From: Lachnospiraceae bacterium A4
Lineage (GTDB): Bacteria; Bacillota; Clostridia; Lachnospirales; Lachnospiraceae
Reading direction: 5' to 3'
NCBI GenBank assembly: GCA_000403215.2
Contig: KE159566.1
Location: 97,024 to 161,023, forward strand
Length of the DNA: 64,000 nt
How positions within the stretch are numbered: the stretch's first letter is position 1; each line of letters opens with the position of its first letter. The notes under the pieces are model-generated. The model saw only the letters and a program-made list of their open reading frames with translations. It made no database searches and had not been told where the DNA came from. Of this stretch, positions 8,934 through 17,067 are shown in pieces. Position numbers and translations under genes: made by a program.

Positions 8934-9919
8934 AGCCCATAATAAAAATCATCCGCCGGAAGCGCCCCGCCGATGGCTTTTGGATTCTGCTCAGACAGCA
9001 CTTTGAGATATCCAGAGAGCTTTTGCTTCATCTCCTCGCCTGTGATCAATACAATATTGCACTTTGGCACTGCCTTGACTGCGACTGCCGCCGGAACAAT
9101 GTCATATTTTTCAATCAAAGCTGCCGCCTCCTCCACATGTTCATTGACATATGTGACAGAAGCCTCATAGTGCGCTAAAAAGTCAGTGACTGCCGCCGGA
9201 TACTGCTCAACAAACTCTTTTCTTGCCACGACCACGCCTGTCAGCAGTGCGGAGTCTGAGCCAAGCTTATCCCACTCCTCAGTGAGATCCAGCGCGACCC
9301 GGATCTTGTCGCTCTTGGCCTGCGCCGTTGTCACAAATGGCTGCGGCAGCATCGCAACTGCATTCTCCTGTGCCATCAGCGCAGACAGGCATTCGGCGTG
9401 CTCACTCTTCCACTCGATTGTCAAATCTTTGTCAGGGTCCATGCCATTCTGCGTGAGAATATAGTTCAGCGCATACTCCGGCGTCGCGCCCTTGCCGCTG
9501 GCATAGATCGTCCTGCCCTTTAAATCGCTGATGTCGGACACAGTGTCCCCGCTTTCTACAAGGTAGATCACCCCGAGTGTATTGACGGCAAGCACACGGA
9601 CGCCCGCGTCTGTATTGTTGTACAGCACCGACGCAAGATTTGCGGGAACTGCCGCAATATCCACCTGCCCTTGCACGAGCTTTGGCGTCACCTCGTCCGC
9701 TGCTGCTGCAATCTCAAACCGATACGTATACTCTGTGAGACTGTTGTGCTCGGACTTGTCCATAAAGTCCACCATTCCCATTGCGGTCGGTCCTTTCAGG
9801 GCTGCGACATTGACCGTCACGGTCTCTGCTTCTGACGGCGCTTTTTTGGCTGCGCCGCAGCCTGTCATCAACGCTGCCCCCAGCATCAGTGCTGCAACGA
9901 TTGTCATAAACTTTTTCAT
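8930..9919 (-). CDS. NMT1/SsuA-like substrate-binding lipoprotein
   Basis: 329 residues. Signal peptide with lipobox ALMTGC, so tethered outside the membrane. The fold resembles NMT1/THI5 and SsuA binding proteins (LVQGQVDIAAVPANLAS; LKGRTIYASGKGATPEYAL), which bind sulfonates, nitrate, thiamine precursors and similar compounds. I cannot identify the ligand. AAAAGGGGAGACAAG precedes ATG. It starts 14 nt after the GGDEF/EAL gene, so a c-di-GMP enzyme and this importer are probably on one transcript. Confidence 0.87.
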   Translation of the reverse strand: MKKFMTIVAALMLGAALMTGCGAAKKAPSEAETVTVNVAALKGPTAMGMVDFMDKSEHNSLTEYTYRFEIAAAADEVTPKLVQGQVDIAAVPANLASVLYNNTDAGVRVLAVNTLGVIYLVESGDTVSDISDLKGRTIYASGKGATPEYALNYILTQNGMDPDKDLTIEWKSEHAECLSALMAQENAVAMLPQPFVTTAQAKSDKIRVALDLTEEWDKLGSDSALLTGVVVARKEFVEQYPAAVTDFLAHYEASVTYVNEHVEEAAALIEKYDIVPAAVAVKAVPKCNIVLITGEEMKQKLSGYLKVLSEQNPKAIGGALPADDFYYGL

Positions 9920-9933
9920 CTTGTCTCCCCTTT

Positions 9934-11595
9934 TTATTTCACATATTTATTATAAAACTCCTCGACGCGCAGCGGCTTGTCAAAATAATACCCCTGCAAA
10001 AGCCCCGCGCCCGCCTCGTTGACGATGCCCATGATCGTCGTGTTCTCAACGCCCTCCGCGCAGACAATAATCCCTACATTATTGCAGAAGGAAATGATAA
10101 ACTCGATGAGCTTTCTCTCTTTTTCCGTGCCGACCACGGACTTGATCATCGTGTGGTCGAGCTTGACGATATCTGTCGGAATATCCTTTAACACGGCAAG
10201 CGACGCATACCCTGTGCCGAAGTCATCCAGCGCAATGCTGATTCCTTGGTCTTTAAATTTCTGAAGCCGCTGTGTCAGCTCGTCAATCCGCCCGATTCTG
10301 CAACTCTCGGTCAGCTCTAACACAAGGCGCTCCGGCGCGATATGGTATTCATTTAATTTGCTGACCGTGAAATCCACCAAGTCATCATCGTGGAGCTGGA
10401 TATAGGAGACATTGACATGGACCTTCTCAATCGCATGAAGCCCCCTCTCCTCCCACTCATTCAGGTATTTGAGCACCTGCTCGATAATCCATTTTCCCAC
10501 GGGAATAATAAACGCAGTATCCTCAAGAACTGGGATAAACTCCATCGGTCCGATTTCGGGAAAACGCTCATCACTCCAGCGAAGAAGCGTCTCACAGCTT
10601 GTACCCTTTCCGGTCCTGGAATCTATAATCGGCTGCATGACGATTGAAAATCCCTTAAAACCCTCGTTGACACACTCGCGCATGGCATCCCGCAGCCGCA
10701 GCATCCGCGTCTTTTTCAGATGCATTTCTTCTGTGTAGATGGACACCCCTCTGCCGCCTGCGCTCTTGGCATTTTCCAGCGCAATCAGCATATTGCTCAT
10801 AATCTGGTCAATGTACTTCCCATTCTGCGGAAACAGCACTGCCCCCGCCCTGAAATCAAGCTGTACTTGATTCCGCTCGATTTCCAGCGAAAAAAATGCC
10901 TGCTGCATTTTTTCGACCTCCCGCGCCACCTGCTCACAGGCTGCGTTCTCGAGCAAAAGCGCAAAATCCGAACCGTCCATGCGGTAGATGCGCGTCCCCG
11001 GCGTCCGCACGCCAAGCATCTTGTGCGCGGCGGCATAGAGTGTCTTATCCCCATAGGAATAGCCAAACTCATCATTGATCCGCTTAAAATTATTGAGTCC
11101 GATCAGGACTGCCGCACCGCATTTATTGTTGTAGAGCAGTTCCTCTGTGTCCTTGCGGAACTCGTGCAGCGTCCACAGCCCCGTCACAGGGTCAATTTTA
11201 TTTCTGACGCCTAGGTTCGTGACAAAGCCGGCAAAAAAGTCCATATTGCCCTCCTCGTCGTAGGTCATATATCCCTTACAGTTGACCCACACATAGTCTC
11301 CCTCGGCATTCAGCATACGGTATTCCACATCATGATACGCGCTGACATGATTTGCCATATCCTCAAAATCTTTTAGGTAAGCGCCCTTATCGTCGGGGTG
11401 GATTCGTTTGAGCCACTCTATATCAGCAGGATAGAGAAGCTCACTCCCTAAACCAAAATATTCCACTGCCCCCTTGGACCATCTTGCTGTATTGTCCTTC
11501 ATATTACTCGCAAAGAAAAAAGTCCTGTTCGATGACTGTGCCAGCACATCAAACAGTTTTGAATCGTACTCGTTCATTATGCTATCATATTCCAT
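9934..11595 (-). CDS. PAS-GGDEF(degenerate)-EAL cyclic-di-GMP phosphodiesterase
   Basis: 553 residues from ATG 11595 (AAAGAGG ~10 nt upstream; ATG 11604 sits directly on that site). An N-terminal PAS sensor (~residues 15-130, LLYPADIEWLKRIHPDD) is followed by a GGDEF domain whose signature is DGSDF, so cyclase activity is unlikely. The EAL domain keeps the catalytic set: ETL in place of EAL, HVNVS, LELTES, DDFGTGYAS, VKLD, AEGVE and LLQGYYF. It should hydrolyse c-di-GMP. There is no membrane segment. It sits 14 nt ahead of an importer operon. Confidence 0.9.
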   Translation of the reverse strand: MEYDSIMNEYDSKLFDVLAQSSNRTFFFASNMKDNTARWSKGAVEYFGLGSELLYPADIEWLKRIHPDDKGAYLKDFEDMANHVSAYHDVEYRMLNAEGDYVWVNCKGYMTYDEEGNMDFFAGFVTNLGVRNKIDPVTGLWTLHEFRKDTEELLYNNKCGAAVLIGLNNFKRINDEFGYSYGDKTLYAAAHKMLGVRTPGTRIYRMDGSDFALLLENAACEQVAREVEKMQQAFFSLEIERNQVQLDFRAGAVLFPQNGKYIDQIMSNMLIALENAKSAGGRGVSIYTEEMHLKKTRMLRLRDAMRECVNEGFKGFSIVMQPIIDSRTGKGTSCETLLRWSDERFPEIGPMEFIPVLEDTAFIIPVGKWIIEQVLKYLNEWEERGLHAIEKVHVNVSYIQLHDDDLVDFTVSKLNEYHIAPERLVLELTESCRIGRIDELTQRLQKFKDQGISIALDDFGTGYASLAVLKDIPTDIVKLDHTMIKSVVGTEKERKLIEFIISFCNNVGIIVCAEGVENTTIMGIVNEAGAGLLQGYYFDKPLRVEEFYNKYVK

Positions 11596-11645
11596 AGCTT
11601 TCATCCTCTTTAAAAAACCTGTCGCAAACTCATTATAACTTATAT

Positions 11646-11674
11646 ATTATACCGTAAATGCGCCCTAAACTCAA
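11646..11674 (-). promoter_or_regulatory. Promoter of the EAL/importer operon
   Basis: TTGAGT (11669-11674) and TATAAT (11646-11651) on the minus strand with a 17-bp spacer. The -35 box overlaps the TGA of the vanY-like gene, so the EAL gene can be expressed independently of it. Confidence 0.7.
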
Positions 11675-12492
11675 TCAGGTTTCTGTATTTTTTTCTCAAA
11701 ATGCTGGTAATCCTTGCTGCTGTTCCACGCCCCGCCCCACTCAAAGCCATGCTCGATAAACAACTGGTAACACAAGTCCTCCCGGTCAATCTTATATGGA
11801 AAATCCGCACTGCGGTCTGCGTATTCACCTGCATTCTGCGGCGAAACCAACACTTTTCCGTCTTTTGTGCGCACATAGGGATTGTACAGCGGATTGATGT
11901 CGATGGCACATCCATAGGAATGATTGGAGAGCTTCGACTTGCCGGGTACGGTTCTGTAATTAAAGCAGGAGGTATTGTTGTCCGCCATAGACAGCTCGTC
12001 GTCTGCGTTGTACGCGTCAATCAGCCATACCTTCTCAATGGGATACTGGTGTTCATACAATTCGCGGAAAATATCCAGCAAATCCTGCGCAATCGCCTGA
12101 TTGCAGATGAGTTCTCCCTCTTGAACCTGCGCCTGAAAATCATAGTGCAGGATATGGACGTAAGCTAATTCCTCATAGGAGATCTGTATGGGCTCTGCCG
12201 TGTCAGGATAGGATTTTCCTGTGATGCGCGCCTTGAGTTCTTCTGTCAAACCAGTCGTGTAAAATGCGGTGTCGGCGTCATGGACTGGCTCTGATTCTAT
12301 CTGTATTTCTGTCTCTGTATTTTCTGCCAGCGGCGTTTCCTCTGTCCTCCCAAGTCCGCTGAAATCTATTGTTTCTGTTTCGCCCTCCGCCGGCTCTTGC
12401 CGGTTCTGTCTTTTAAAAAGCATGAGCAGGCACGCCAAAAACAGCAGGCTTGACAAGATTACGATCATGAAATATCTGTTTCTTTTCATCAT
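11671..12492 (-). CDS. M15 family D-Ala-D-Ala carboxypeptidase, VanY-like, membrane-anchored
   Basis: 273 residues from ATG 12492 (AAAGGAGGTCACA upstream). One N-terminal membrane anchor (~residues 5-25), a T/E-rich linker, then the peptidase domain. Zinc-site signatures of M15 are visible: SNHSYGCAIDINP (His and Asp ligands) and the C-terminal YQHFE with the catalytic/ligand His region after WGGAW. It should trim stem peptides of peptidoglycan on the outer face of the membrane. No vanA/vanS-type resistance genes are nearby, so a housekeeping wall role is more likely than glycopeptide resistance. Confidence 0.85.
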   Translation of the reverse strand: MMKRNRYFMIVILSSLLFLACLLMLFKRQNRQEPAEGETETIDFSGLGRTEETPLAENTETEIQIESEPVHDADTAFYTTGLTEELKARITGKSYPDTAEPIQISYEELAYVHILHYDFQAQVQEGELICNQAIAQDLLDIFRELYEHQYPIEKVWLIDAYNADDELSMADNNTSCFNYRTVPGKSKLSNHSYGCAIDINPLYNPYVRTKDGKVLVSPQNAGEYADRSADFPYKIDREDLCYQLFIEHGFEWGGAWNSSKDYQHFEKKIQKPD

Positions 12493-12523
12493 TGTGACCT
12501 CCTTTCCGCGTATGGGTCTGTGC

Positions 12524-12565
12524 ATCACAAACAGGAAGCTGCCAAAACAGCCTCCTGTTTGTGAT
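12524..12565 (-). promoter_or_regulatory. 18-bp stem-loop between the small ORF and the vanY-like gene
   Basis: ATCACAAACAGGAGGCTG and CAGCTTCCTGTTTGTGAT pair over 18 bp (one G-U) around a 6-nt loop, TTTTGG. It has no U-tract. It starts 19 nt after the small ORF stop, and its downstream arm ends ~30 nt before the vanY start. Confidence 0.75.
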
Positions 12566-12584
12566 ATAGACTCTCCGAGTCTCC

Positions 12585-12677
12585 CTATGCGTGTATTCTC
12601 TGCCTGTAGCTGCCGGCATCAATGGCGTAGTGGTCATATTGGTGTGCAAATGGCTTTTCTGAAATATTGATTGACAT
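12585..12677 (-). CDS. Candidate 30-residue small protein
   Basis: ATG at 12677 is preceded by a near-perfect AAGGAGGACAATC site; the frame runs 30 codons to TAG at 12585-12587. The product begins MSINISEKPFAHQYDHY and ends YRQRIHA; it is rich in His, Tyr and Gln, without a hydrophobic segment or Cys. I recognise no family. It lies 123 nt after the anti-sigma gene and 92 nt before the vanY-like gene, on the same strand, with a strong stem-loop in between. It could be a leader peptide, a small regulator or a peptide signal. Support is the ribosome site and position only. Confidence 0.5.
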   Translation of the reverse strand: MSINISEKPFAHQYDHYAIDAGSYRQRIHA

Positions 12678-12800
12678 GATTGTCCTCCTTGCGCGTGATT
12701 TGGGCTTCTTTTTTATAAGATTTATATCGGTAAAAATCTCTCGATTGCCAACACGCATTGCACCAAATAACTATGAAAATACTTTATAAAAATACTTTCT

Positions 12801-14411
12801 TTACTGCCGTATATCCACATACCCAACCGCCAGCGATTCCTCACAGAACTCAAAACTGCTGCCCGACGTGTTCAAATCCAGATAAAGATATGACAGTTCT
12901 TCCTCCGGCACGAGCCATGCCATGTGCACTGTCTCCGTCTTTCCAGCGCCCAGCTTTGTGATATAATTATTATTCCGCTCTCCGCCATGTACATCATAAT
13001 ACCACATCTCTGTCCTGTGCGCTGCCCCCTGCGGCACCGCCTCATCCCACTCTGCATGTTCATCAGATGACTTTCCTTTATAGCATATCATTTGGCCGTT
13101 CTCCTCGGTAATTTTCATCAGATTGCCAAAAAACAGTACCTCCTCCAACTGCTTCGTTCCTGTATTGGTGTACTCTACTGTGACATACACCAGCTTCTGC
13201 GGCACCACGCGGCTGTCCACCACTTCATTGAGGGAATGAATGCCATCGCCGTACTTTATATAATTGATTTTTGCCGGCAGCAGTTTTCCCGACGAATCCA
13301 GCTCTTGTTGCAGCTCCTCCCTGTCCTCGCTGTCGAACACAGACAAATCCAGCAGGCTCACATCATCGCGAACCTGTACATCCGCCACCTTTATTTCAAT
13401 CTGGTTAAGCCCCCGCCAGTCCTCCTCGACTGGTACAGACACCGCTGAGAACGTCTCGCCAACCGCATGTGTATTTGCCATCGCGGATTTTGGAATGGAT
13501 ATGTCAGAGGCCCATGTTTCTACAGTCTGCGGCTCCGTCTTTGACTTCAAATATTCACTCCACTGGTATGCGTGGACAAGCTCTTGTGACATTTCGTCCG
13601 AAGCCGGTGTCAAACGGACACCCTCCGCAATCTTCAGGGCCTCCTCCTTGGGCACATCGGAGGCTGCGAACATTTCCATCACATAATGTACATCTGTGTA
13701 TGCCACATAGATGCGCTGGTTAAAGCAAACCTCGCCGTCCTCCCCGCCGTACAGGACATAGTACACGCCGTCGTAACCGTTTACTTTGACCGTCTCTGTC
13801 TCCTTCACACCGGTTGTCAGCATCTCGAACTGCGCGTCTCCTGTGTCCATTTTATAAAATGCGACCGTGACACCGCCTTTATATAAATTATCTGAATAAC
13901 TGTACTTTCCGTCCTCTGTCTTTACCATTCCCTCTGGCAGATACGAAACCTCGAGCGCTATATCCCCAAGCGCTGTATTCTGAAGCGTGTCTTTTTGTGT
14001 CATGGGAGCATCTGCGATTACATGTTTTGTCTGTGATGTCATCGATTCGATGCTTGTTTTGGCTGCATACTTGCCCACCTTTTCTGTGTGCATCCTGTAT
14101 GCAACACCCGCGGCTACCGTCGTTCCAAGCAGCATGACTGCCGCAAGTGTCGCGATCAGCACTTTTCTTGCCTTATAGTTTCTCCTTCTGATTGGTGATG
14201 TTGTTCCCATTTGTTTGCGCACTTCCTGTTCAACCATTGAGCGCAGTTCTTCTGGCATTGGTGGAAAATGCTGTCCTAACGCTTTTAATTCGAAAGCTTC
14301 TATTTCAAAAGCCTCTATTTCGGAAGTTTCTATATCAGAAGCTTTTATATCAGAAGTTTTTATATCAGAAGTTTTTATATCAAATTGTTTTGCAGTCTGT
14401 TTTATTTCCAT
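12801..14411 (-). CDS. Membrane anti-sigma factor-like protein with pentapeptide-repeat N-terminus
   Basis: 536 residues. Residues ~10-45 are a 5-residue repeat ([D/E]-I-[K/E]-[T/A]-[S/F]) encoded by 15-bp tandem repeats; residues 48-80 are a basic cytosolic segment; one membrane helix spans ~83-104; the remaining ~430 residues are extracellular and beta-rich. It starts 41 nt after an ECF sigma gene, and this order and topology are those of sigma/anti-sigma pairs in Clostridia (RsiV/DUF4179-like). It should hold the sigma factor inactive and sense an envelope signal. The exact extracellular family is not clear to me. Confidence 0.75.
   Translation of the reverse strand: MEIKQTAKQFDIKTSDIKTSDIKASDIETSEIEAFEIEAFELKALGQHFPPMPEELRSMVEQEVRKQMGTTSPIRRRNYKARKVLIATLAAVMLLGTTVAAGVAYRMHTEKVGKYAAKTSIESMTSQTKHVIADAPMTQKDTLQNTALGDIALEVSYLPEGMVKTEDGKYSYSDNLYKGGVTVAFYKMDTGDAQFEMLTTGVKETETVKVNGYDGVYYVLYGGEDGEVCFNQRIYVAYTDVHYVMEMFAASDVPKEEALKIAEGVRLTPASDEMSQELVHAYQWSEYLKSKTEPQTVETWASDISIPKSAMANTHAVGETFSAVSVPVEEDWRGLNQIEIKVADVQVRDDVSLLDLSVFDSEDREELQQELDSSGKLLPAKINYIKYGDGIHSLNEVVDSRVVPQKLVYVTVEYTNTGTKQLEEVLFFGNLMKITEENGQMICYKGKSSDEHAEWDEAVPQGAAHRTEMWYYDVHGGERNNNYITKLGAGKTETVHMAWLVPEEELSYLYLDLNTSGSSFEFCEESLAVGYVDIRQ
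14289..14378 (-). repeat. 15-bp in-frame minisatellite (six full units)
   Basis: Six contiguous 15-nt units with a seventh decayed one; units 4-6 (14334-14378) differ from each other at one base only. They encode the cytosolic N-terminal repeat of the anti-sigma protein. Unit gain or loss keeps the frame. Confidence 0.85.
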
Positions 14412-14452
14412 TTATTAATCTCCACTTTCCCTGCCCGCCTGCCGGGCGCAAT

Positions 14453-14923
14453 TTATTTTGCCTCCGCCAAATCTTTTTTGATTTTTGCTCTGGCGCGCAT
14501 CAGACGATTTTTTACGGCGCTCTGCGTCGTATTCATCAATTCCGCAATTTCCTTGACATGGTACCCTTCTATATAATAGAGTGTGACCGTGAGACGGATT
14601 TCTTCCGGCAGGCGGCTGAGTGCATCGTACAGCTCTGAATAATCTGCCTGCTCTGCTGCCGCTTCCTTGGCGGTAAAATCGTCGATTGGCACCAGTCTGC
14701 GCTCATGCCGCATAATGGCATAGCACTCATTTATCACGATGCGCACAAGCCACGTCTTTGCATAGGAGTCCTTGCGCAAGGTCTGTATCCCTGTAAACGC
14801 CTTCACGATCGCCTCCTGTATGGCATCGGCACAGTCTGCGTCACTGCGCAGCAGCGTCTTTGCCACACGGTACATCGTCTCCTCCGATGCGATAATTAAA
14901 TTCCCCAATTGTTCCTTTGTCAT
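14453..14923 (-). CDS. ECF-type RNA polymerase sigma factor
   Basis: 156 residues from ATG 14923 (GGAGAGGAAACT upstream; the frame extends to 15016 without a ribosome site). Region 2 is seen as DADCADAIQEAIVKAFTGI and KTWLVRIVINECY; region 4 as RLPEEIRLTVTLYYIEGYHV and the helix-turn-helix ELMNTTQSAVKNRLMRARAK. It directs transcription of an envelope or stress regulon under control of the anti-sigma protein encoded next. The promoter was not assigned with confidence. Confidence 0.92.
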   Translation of the reverse strand: MTKEQLGNLIIASEETMYRVAKTLLRSDADCADAIQEAIVKAFTGIQTLRKDSYAKTWLVRIVINECYAIMRHERRLVPIDDFTAKEAAAEQADYSELYDALSRLPEEIRLTVTLYYIEGYHVKEIAELMNTTQSAVKNRLMRARAKIKKDLAEAK

Positions 14924-15052
14924 AGTTTCCTCTCCGCCGGCTTTCTTTTTACGAAATAGTATTTTGTAATTCATTACACTGATTAGATGTATCATAACAT
15001 CAATCGGTCCCGCCACACAAAAATTTTTCCCAAAATACTCAAATCAAACCAA

Positions 15053-15081
15053 TTGCACATCACATGCCAATATGATATACT
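15053..15081 (+). promoter_or_regulatory. Promoter upstream of the hybrid kinase gene
   Basis: TTGCAC (15053-15058) and TATACT (15076-15081) with a 17-bp spacer. Transcription would start near 15088, just ahead of a stem-loop. Confidence 0.6.
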
Positions 15082-15096
15082 AAACTATACTTTATA

Positions 15097-15123
15097 AGAC
15101 CGCCTGAATTTCAGGCGGTCTTT
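15097..15123 (+). promoter_or_regulatory. GC-rich stem-loop in the kinase 5' leader
   Basis: AGACCGCCTGAA and TTCAGGCGGTCT are perfect 12-base complements separated by one base (effective loop ~5 nt), followed by TTT then ACAT. It lies only ~10 nt after the predicted start of transcription, so it could be an attenuator or a 5' stabiliser. No upstream gene on this strand needs a terminator here. Confidence 0.55.
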
Positions 15124-15181
15124 ACATAAAATATATCAAACAAATGTATCAGACGACCGTGTTGAAAGGATATAGAACGAT

Positions 15182-17041
15182 ATGGAAACCAGAAAAACCA
15201 ATGGATATCTCATCATTGAATGCCATCCGGGCAGACAGCCGCAAATACTCTTTGCGGACAGCGGCGCATGTGCAGTCACAGACAGCAGCTTAGAGCTGCT
15301 GCTGCGCGCCAATCCCGACCAGCTTGCAGAAAACCACAAAATTGAACGCATTGCACTGGACACCCGGCATGAACTGTGGGTACTGGCGCGCAGTGACGCC
15401 TCACCGTACCAAGCTGAGCTCGAACAGCTCCGGCAGCAGAATACGGAGCTTGCCGAAGCCCTGCGCGCCTGTGAGGAGGAAAACCGCGCAAAGAGCAGTT
15501 TCCTGTCCAGTATGTCCCATGATATCCGCACGCCAATGAATGCGATTATGGGCATGACCTCCATCGGTCTCTCGCACATTGACGAAAAACCGCGCGTGCT
15601 TGACTGTCTGCAAAAGATTCAGACGGCATCAGCCCATCTGATGAGTCTGGTCAATGACGTGCTCGACATGTCGCGGATTGCCAGCGGGCGCATGACTTTG
15701 AGTGAGGAACCTTTTTCACTGGCAGATATGGTGCACGATATTATGATTATTGTGCGTCCGCAGGCGGCACAAAAACATCAGTCCCTTCAGATCGAAGTCG
15801 GAAAAATATATGAGGAAAATCTAATCGGCGATCCGCTCCACCTGCGCCAGATCTTTGTAAATATCATTGGAAATGCTGTAAAATACACACAGGCGGAGGG
15901 CAGCATTCATGTAAATATGACACAGCGTTTTGATGCCGCGGATAAAAAAACAAAAGACATCTGGCTCGATTTCCAATGCAAAGATAACGGAATCGGCATG
16001 AGCCCGGCATTCTTAGAACAAATATTCGTTCCCTTTGAGCGTGTCAACAGCTCTGCCACCAACAAAATAGAGGGAACAGGACTTGGCATGTCGATAGTAA
16101 AAAACCTCCTCGACCGCATGGGCGGCACTATCACTGTCGAGAGCGAGGAGGGCAAAGGAAGCTGCTTTCGCGTCTCCATTCCACTGACGGCCGCGCCGCC
16201 AAATCCGAACGAACAGCCTCTTCCCGCGGGGCAGACCGTTCTGATCGCAGAGACGCTCGACAGCCGCGCACAACAGCTTGCCGAATACCTGCAAGACGGC
16301 GGCATGGCTTCTGTGCGCCTCAAAAATGGTATGGAGGTTGTGACATGGCTGACCGAAGCCCAGTATGAGAACCGTATGCCCTGCGCACTGCTTACCGGAC
16401 AGGAGCTCAATGACATGTCTGCGCTGCACATGGCATCCCATGTGCGCCAGCTCGCCGGAAAAGATTTTCCGATTATCATGGTCGCAGATGCGGACTGGGT
16501 TCAAATCGAATACCGCGCGACAAGGGCAGGCATCAATGGTTTTGTGCCCTGTCCGCTGTTTCAGAGCAGGCTCTTTGCAACCTTGTCAGAGCTGACTGAC
16601 AAGGCACAGCAAAACTGCGGCGGCACGCCTGAGCCAGAGCTGGATTACAGCAAGTACCACATTCTGTTGGTTGAGGATAACGAGCTGAACCGGGAAATTG
16701 CCTTAGAGCTGCTGTCCCTGACTGGCGTGCAGGTGGAGACGGCAGAAAACGGACTGCGTGCGGTGGAAGCCTTTGAGAATGCGCCGGAGGGATATTTTGA
16801 TCTGATCTTTATGGATATTCAGATGCCTGTCATGAACGGTTACGACGCTGCCAAAAAAATCCGCCAGCTTCCCCGCAATGATGCCGCGTCGGTCTGGATT
16901 GTCGCCATGACCGCCAACGCCTTCGTGGAGGATATCCGTCTCTCGCGGGAGGCAGGCATGAACGAACACTGCTCTAAACCCGTAAACGAGGAACGCCTGC
17001 ACGAAATACTGCGCAAGCGCTTTTCACGCAAAGAGCCGTAA
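15182..17041 (+). CDS. Cytosolic hybrid sensor histidine kinase / response regulator
   Basis: 619 residues with no membrane segment. Residues 1-75 are an unrecognised sensor segment and 75-105 a coiled coil. HisKA follows with phospho-acceptor His113 (SHDIRTPMN), then HATPase_c with N box (NIIGNAVKYT), G1 (DNGIGM), F box and G2 (GTGLGMSIV). A degenerate receiver (~345-470) lacks a clear phospho-Asp. The terminal receiver has VEDN and phospho-Asp545 (FMDIQMPVMNG). No DNA-binding output: the signal probably passes to another protein, perhaps the HD-GYP-like protein encoded 26 nt downstream. Confidence 0.92.
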   Translation: METRKTNGYLIIECHPGRQPQILFADSGACAVTDSSLELLLRANPDQLAENHKIERIALDTRHELWVLARSDASPYQAELEQLRQQNTELAEALRACEEENRAKSSFLSSMSHDIRTPMNAIMGMTSIGLSHIDEKPRVLDCLQKIQTASAHLMSLVNDVLDMSRIASGRMTLSEEPFSLADMVHDIMIIVRPQAAQKHQSLQIEVGKIYEENLIGDPLHLRQIFVNIIGNAVKYTQAEGSIHVNMTQRFDAADKKTKDIWLDFQCKDNGIGMSPAFLEQIFVPFERVNSSATNKIEGTGLGMSIVKNLLDRMGGTITVESEEGKGSCFRVSIPLTAAPPNPNEQPLPAGQTVLIAETLDSRAQQLAEYLQDGGMASVRLKNGMEVVTWLTEAQYENRMPCALLTGQELNDMSALHMASHVRQLAGKDFPIIMVADADWVQIEYRATRAGINGFVPCPLFQSRLFATLSELTDKAQQNCGGTPEPELDYSKYHILLVEDNELNREIALELLSLTGVQVETAENGLRAVEAFENAPEGYFDLIFMDIQMPVMNGYDAAKKIRQLPRNDAASVWIVAMTANAFVEDIRLSREAGMNEHCSKPVNEERLHEILRKRFSRKEP

Positions 17042-17067
17042 TACTTGAACGACAGGAGGGATTCCCT

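Noticed and set aside
953-9919. Mobile element carrying the sugar block
   Set aside because: No transposase, integrase, flanking direct repeats or tRNA site could be seen at the edges, so only gene order supports insertion.
10940-11010. Active diguanylate cyclase site
   Set aside because: The signature reads DGSDF instead of GG(D/E)EF, so cyclase activity is not supported.
11671-12492. Glycopeptide resistance gene cluster
   Set aside because: Only a VanY-like M15 peptidase is present; no vanHAX, vanT or dedicated two-component genes adjoin it.
14289-14415. Short regular repeats suggesting a CRISPR array
   Set aside because: Units are 15 nt, contiguous without spacers, in frame within a coding gene, and no cas gene is present. 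The same holds for 44326-44415.
15097-15123. Terminator of an upstream plus-strand gene
   Set aside because: The only neighbour upstream is the sigma gene on the minus strand, which starts and does not end here.
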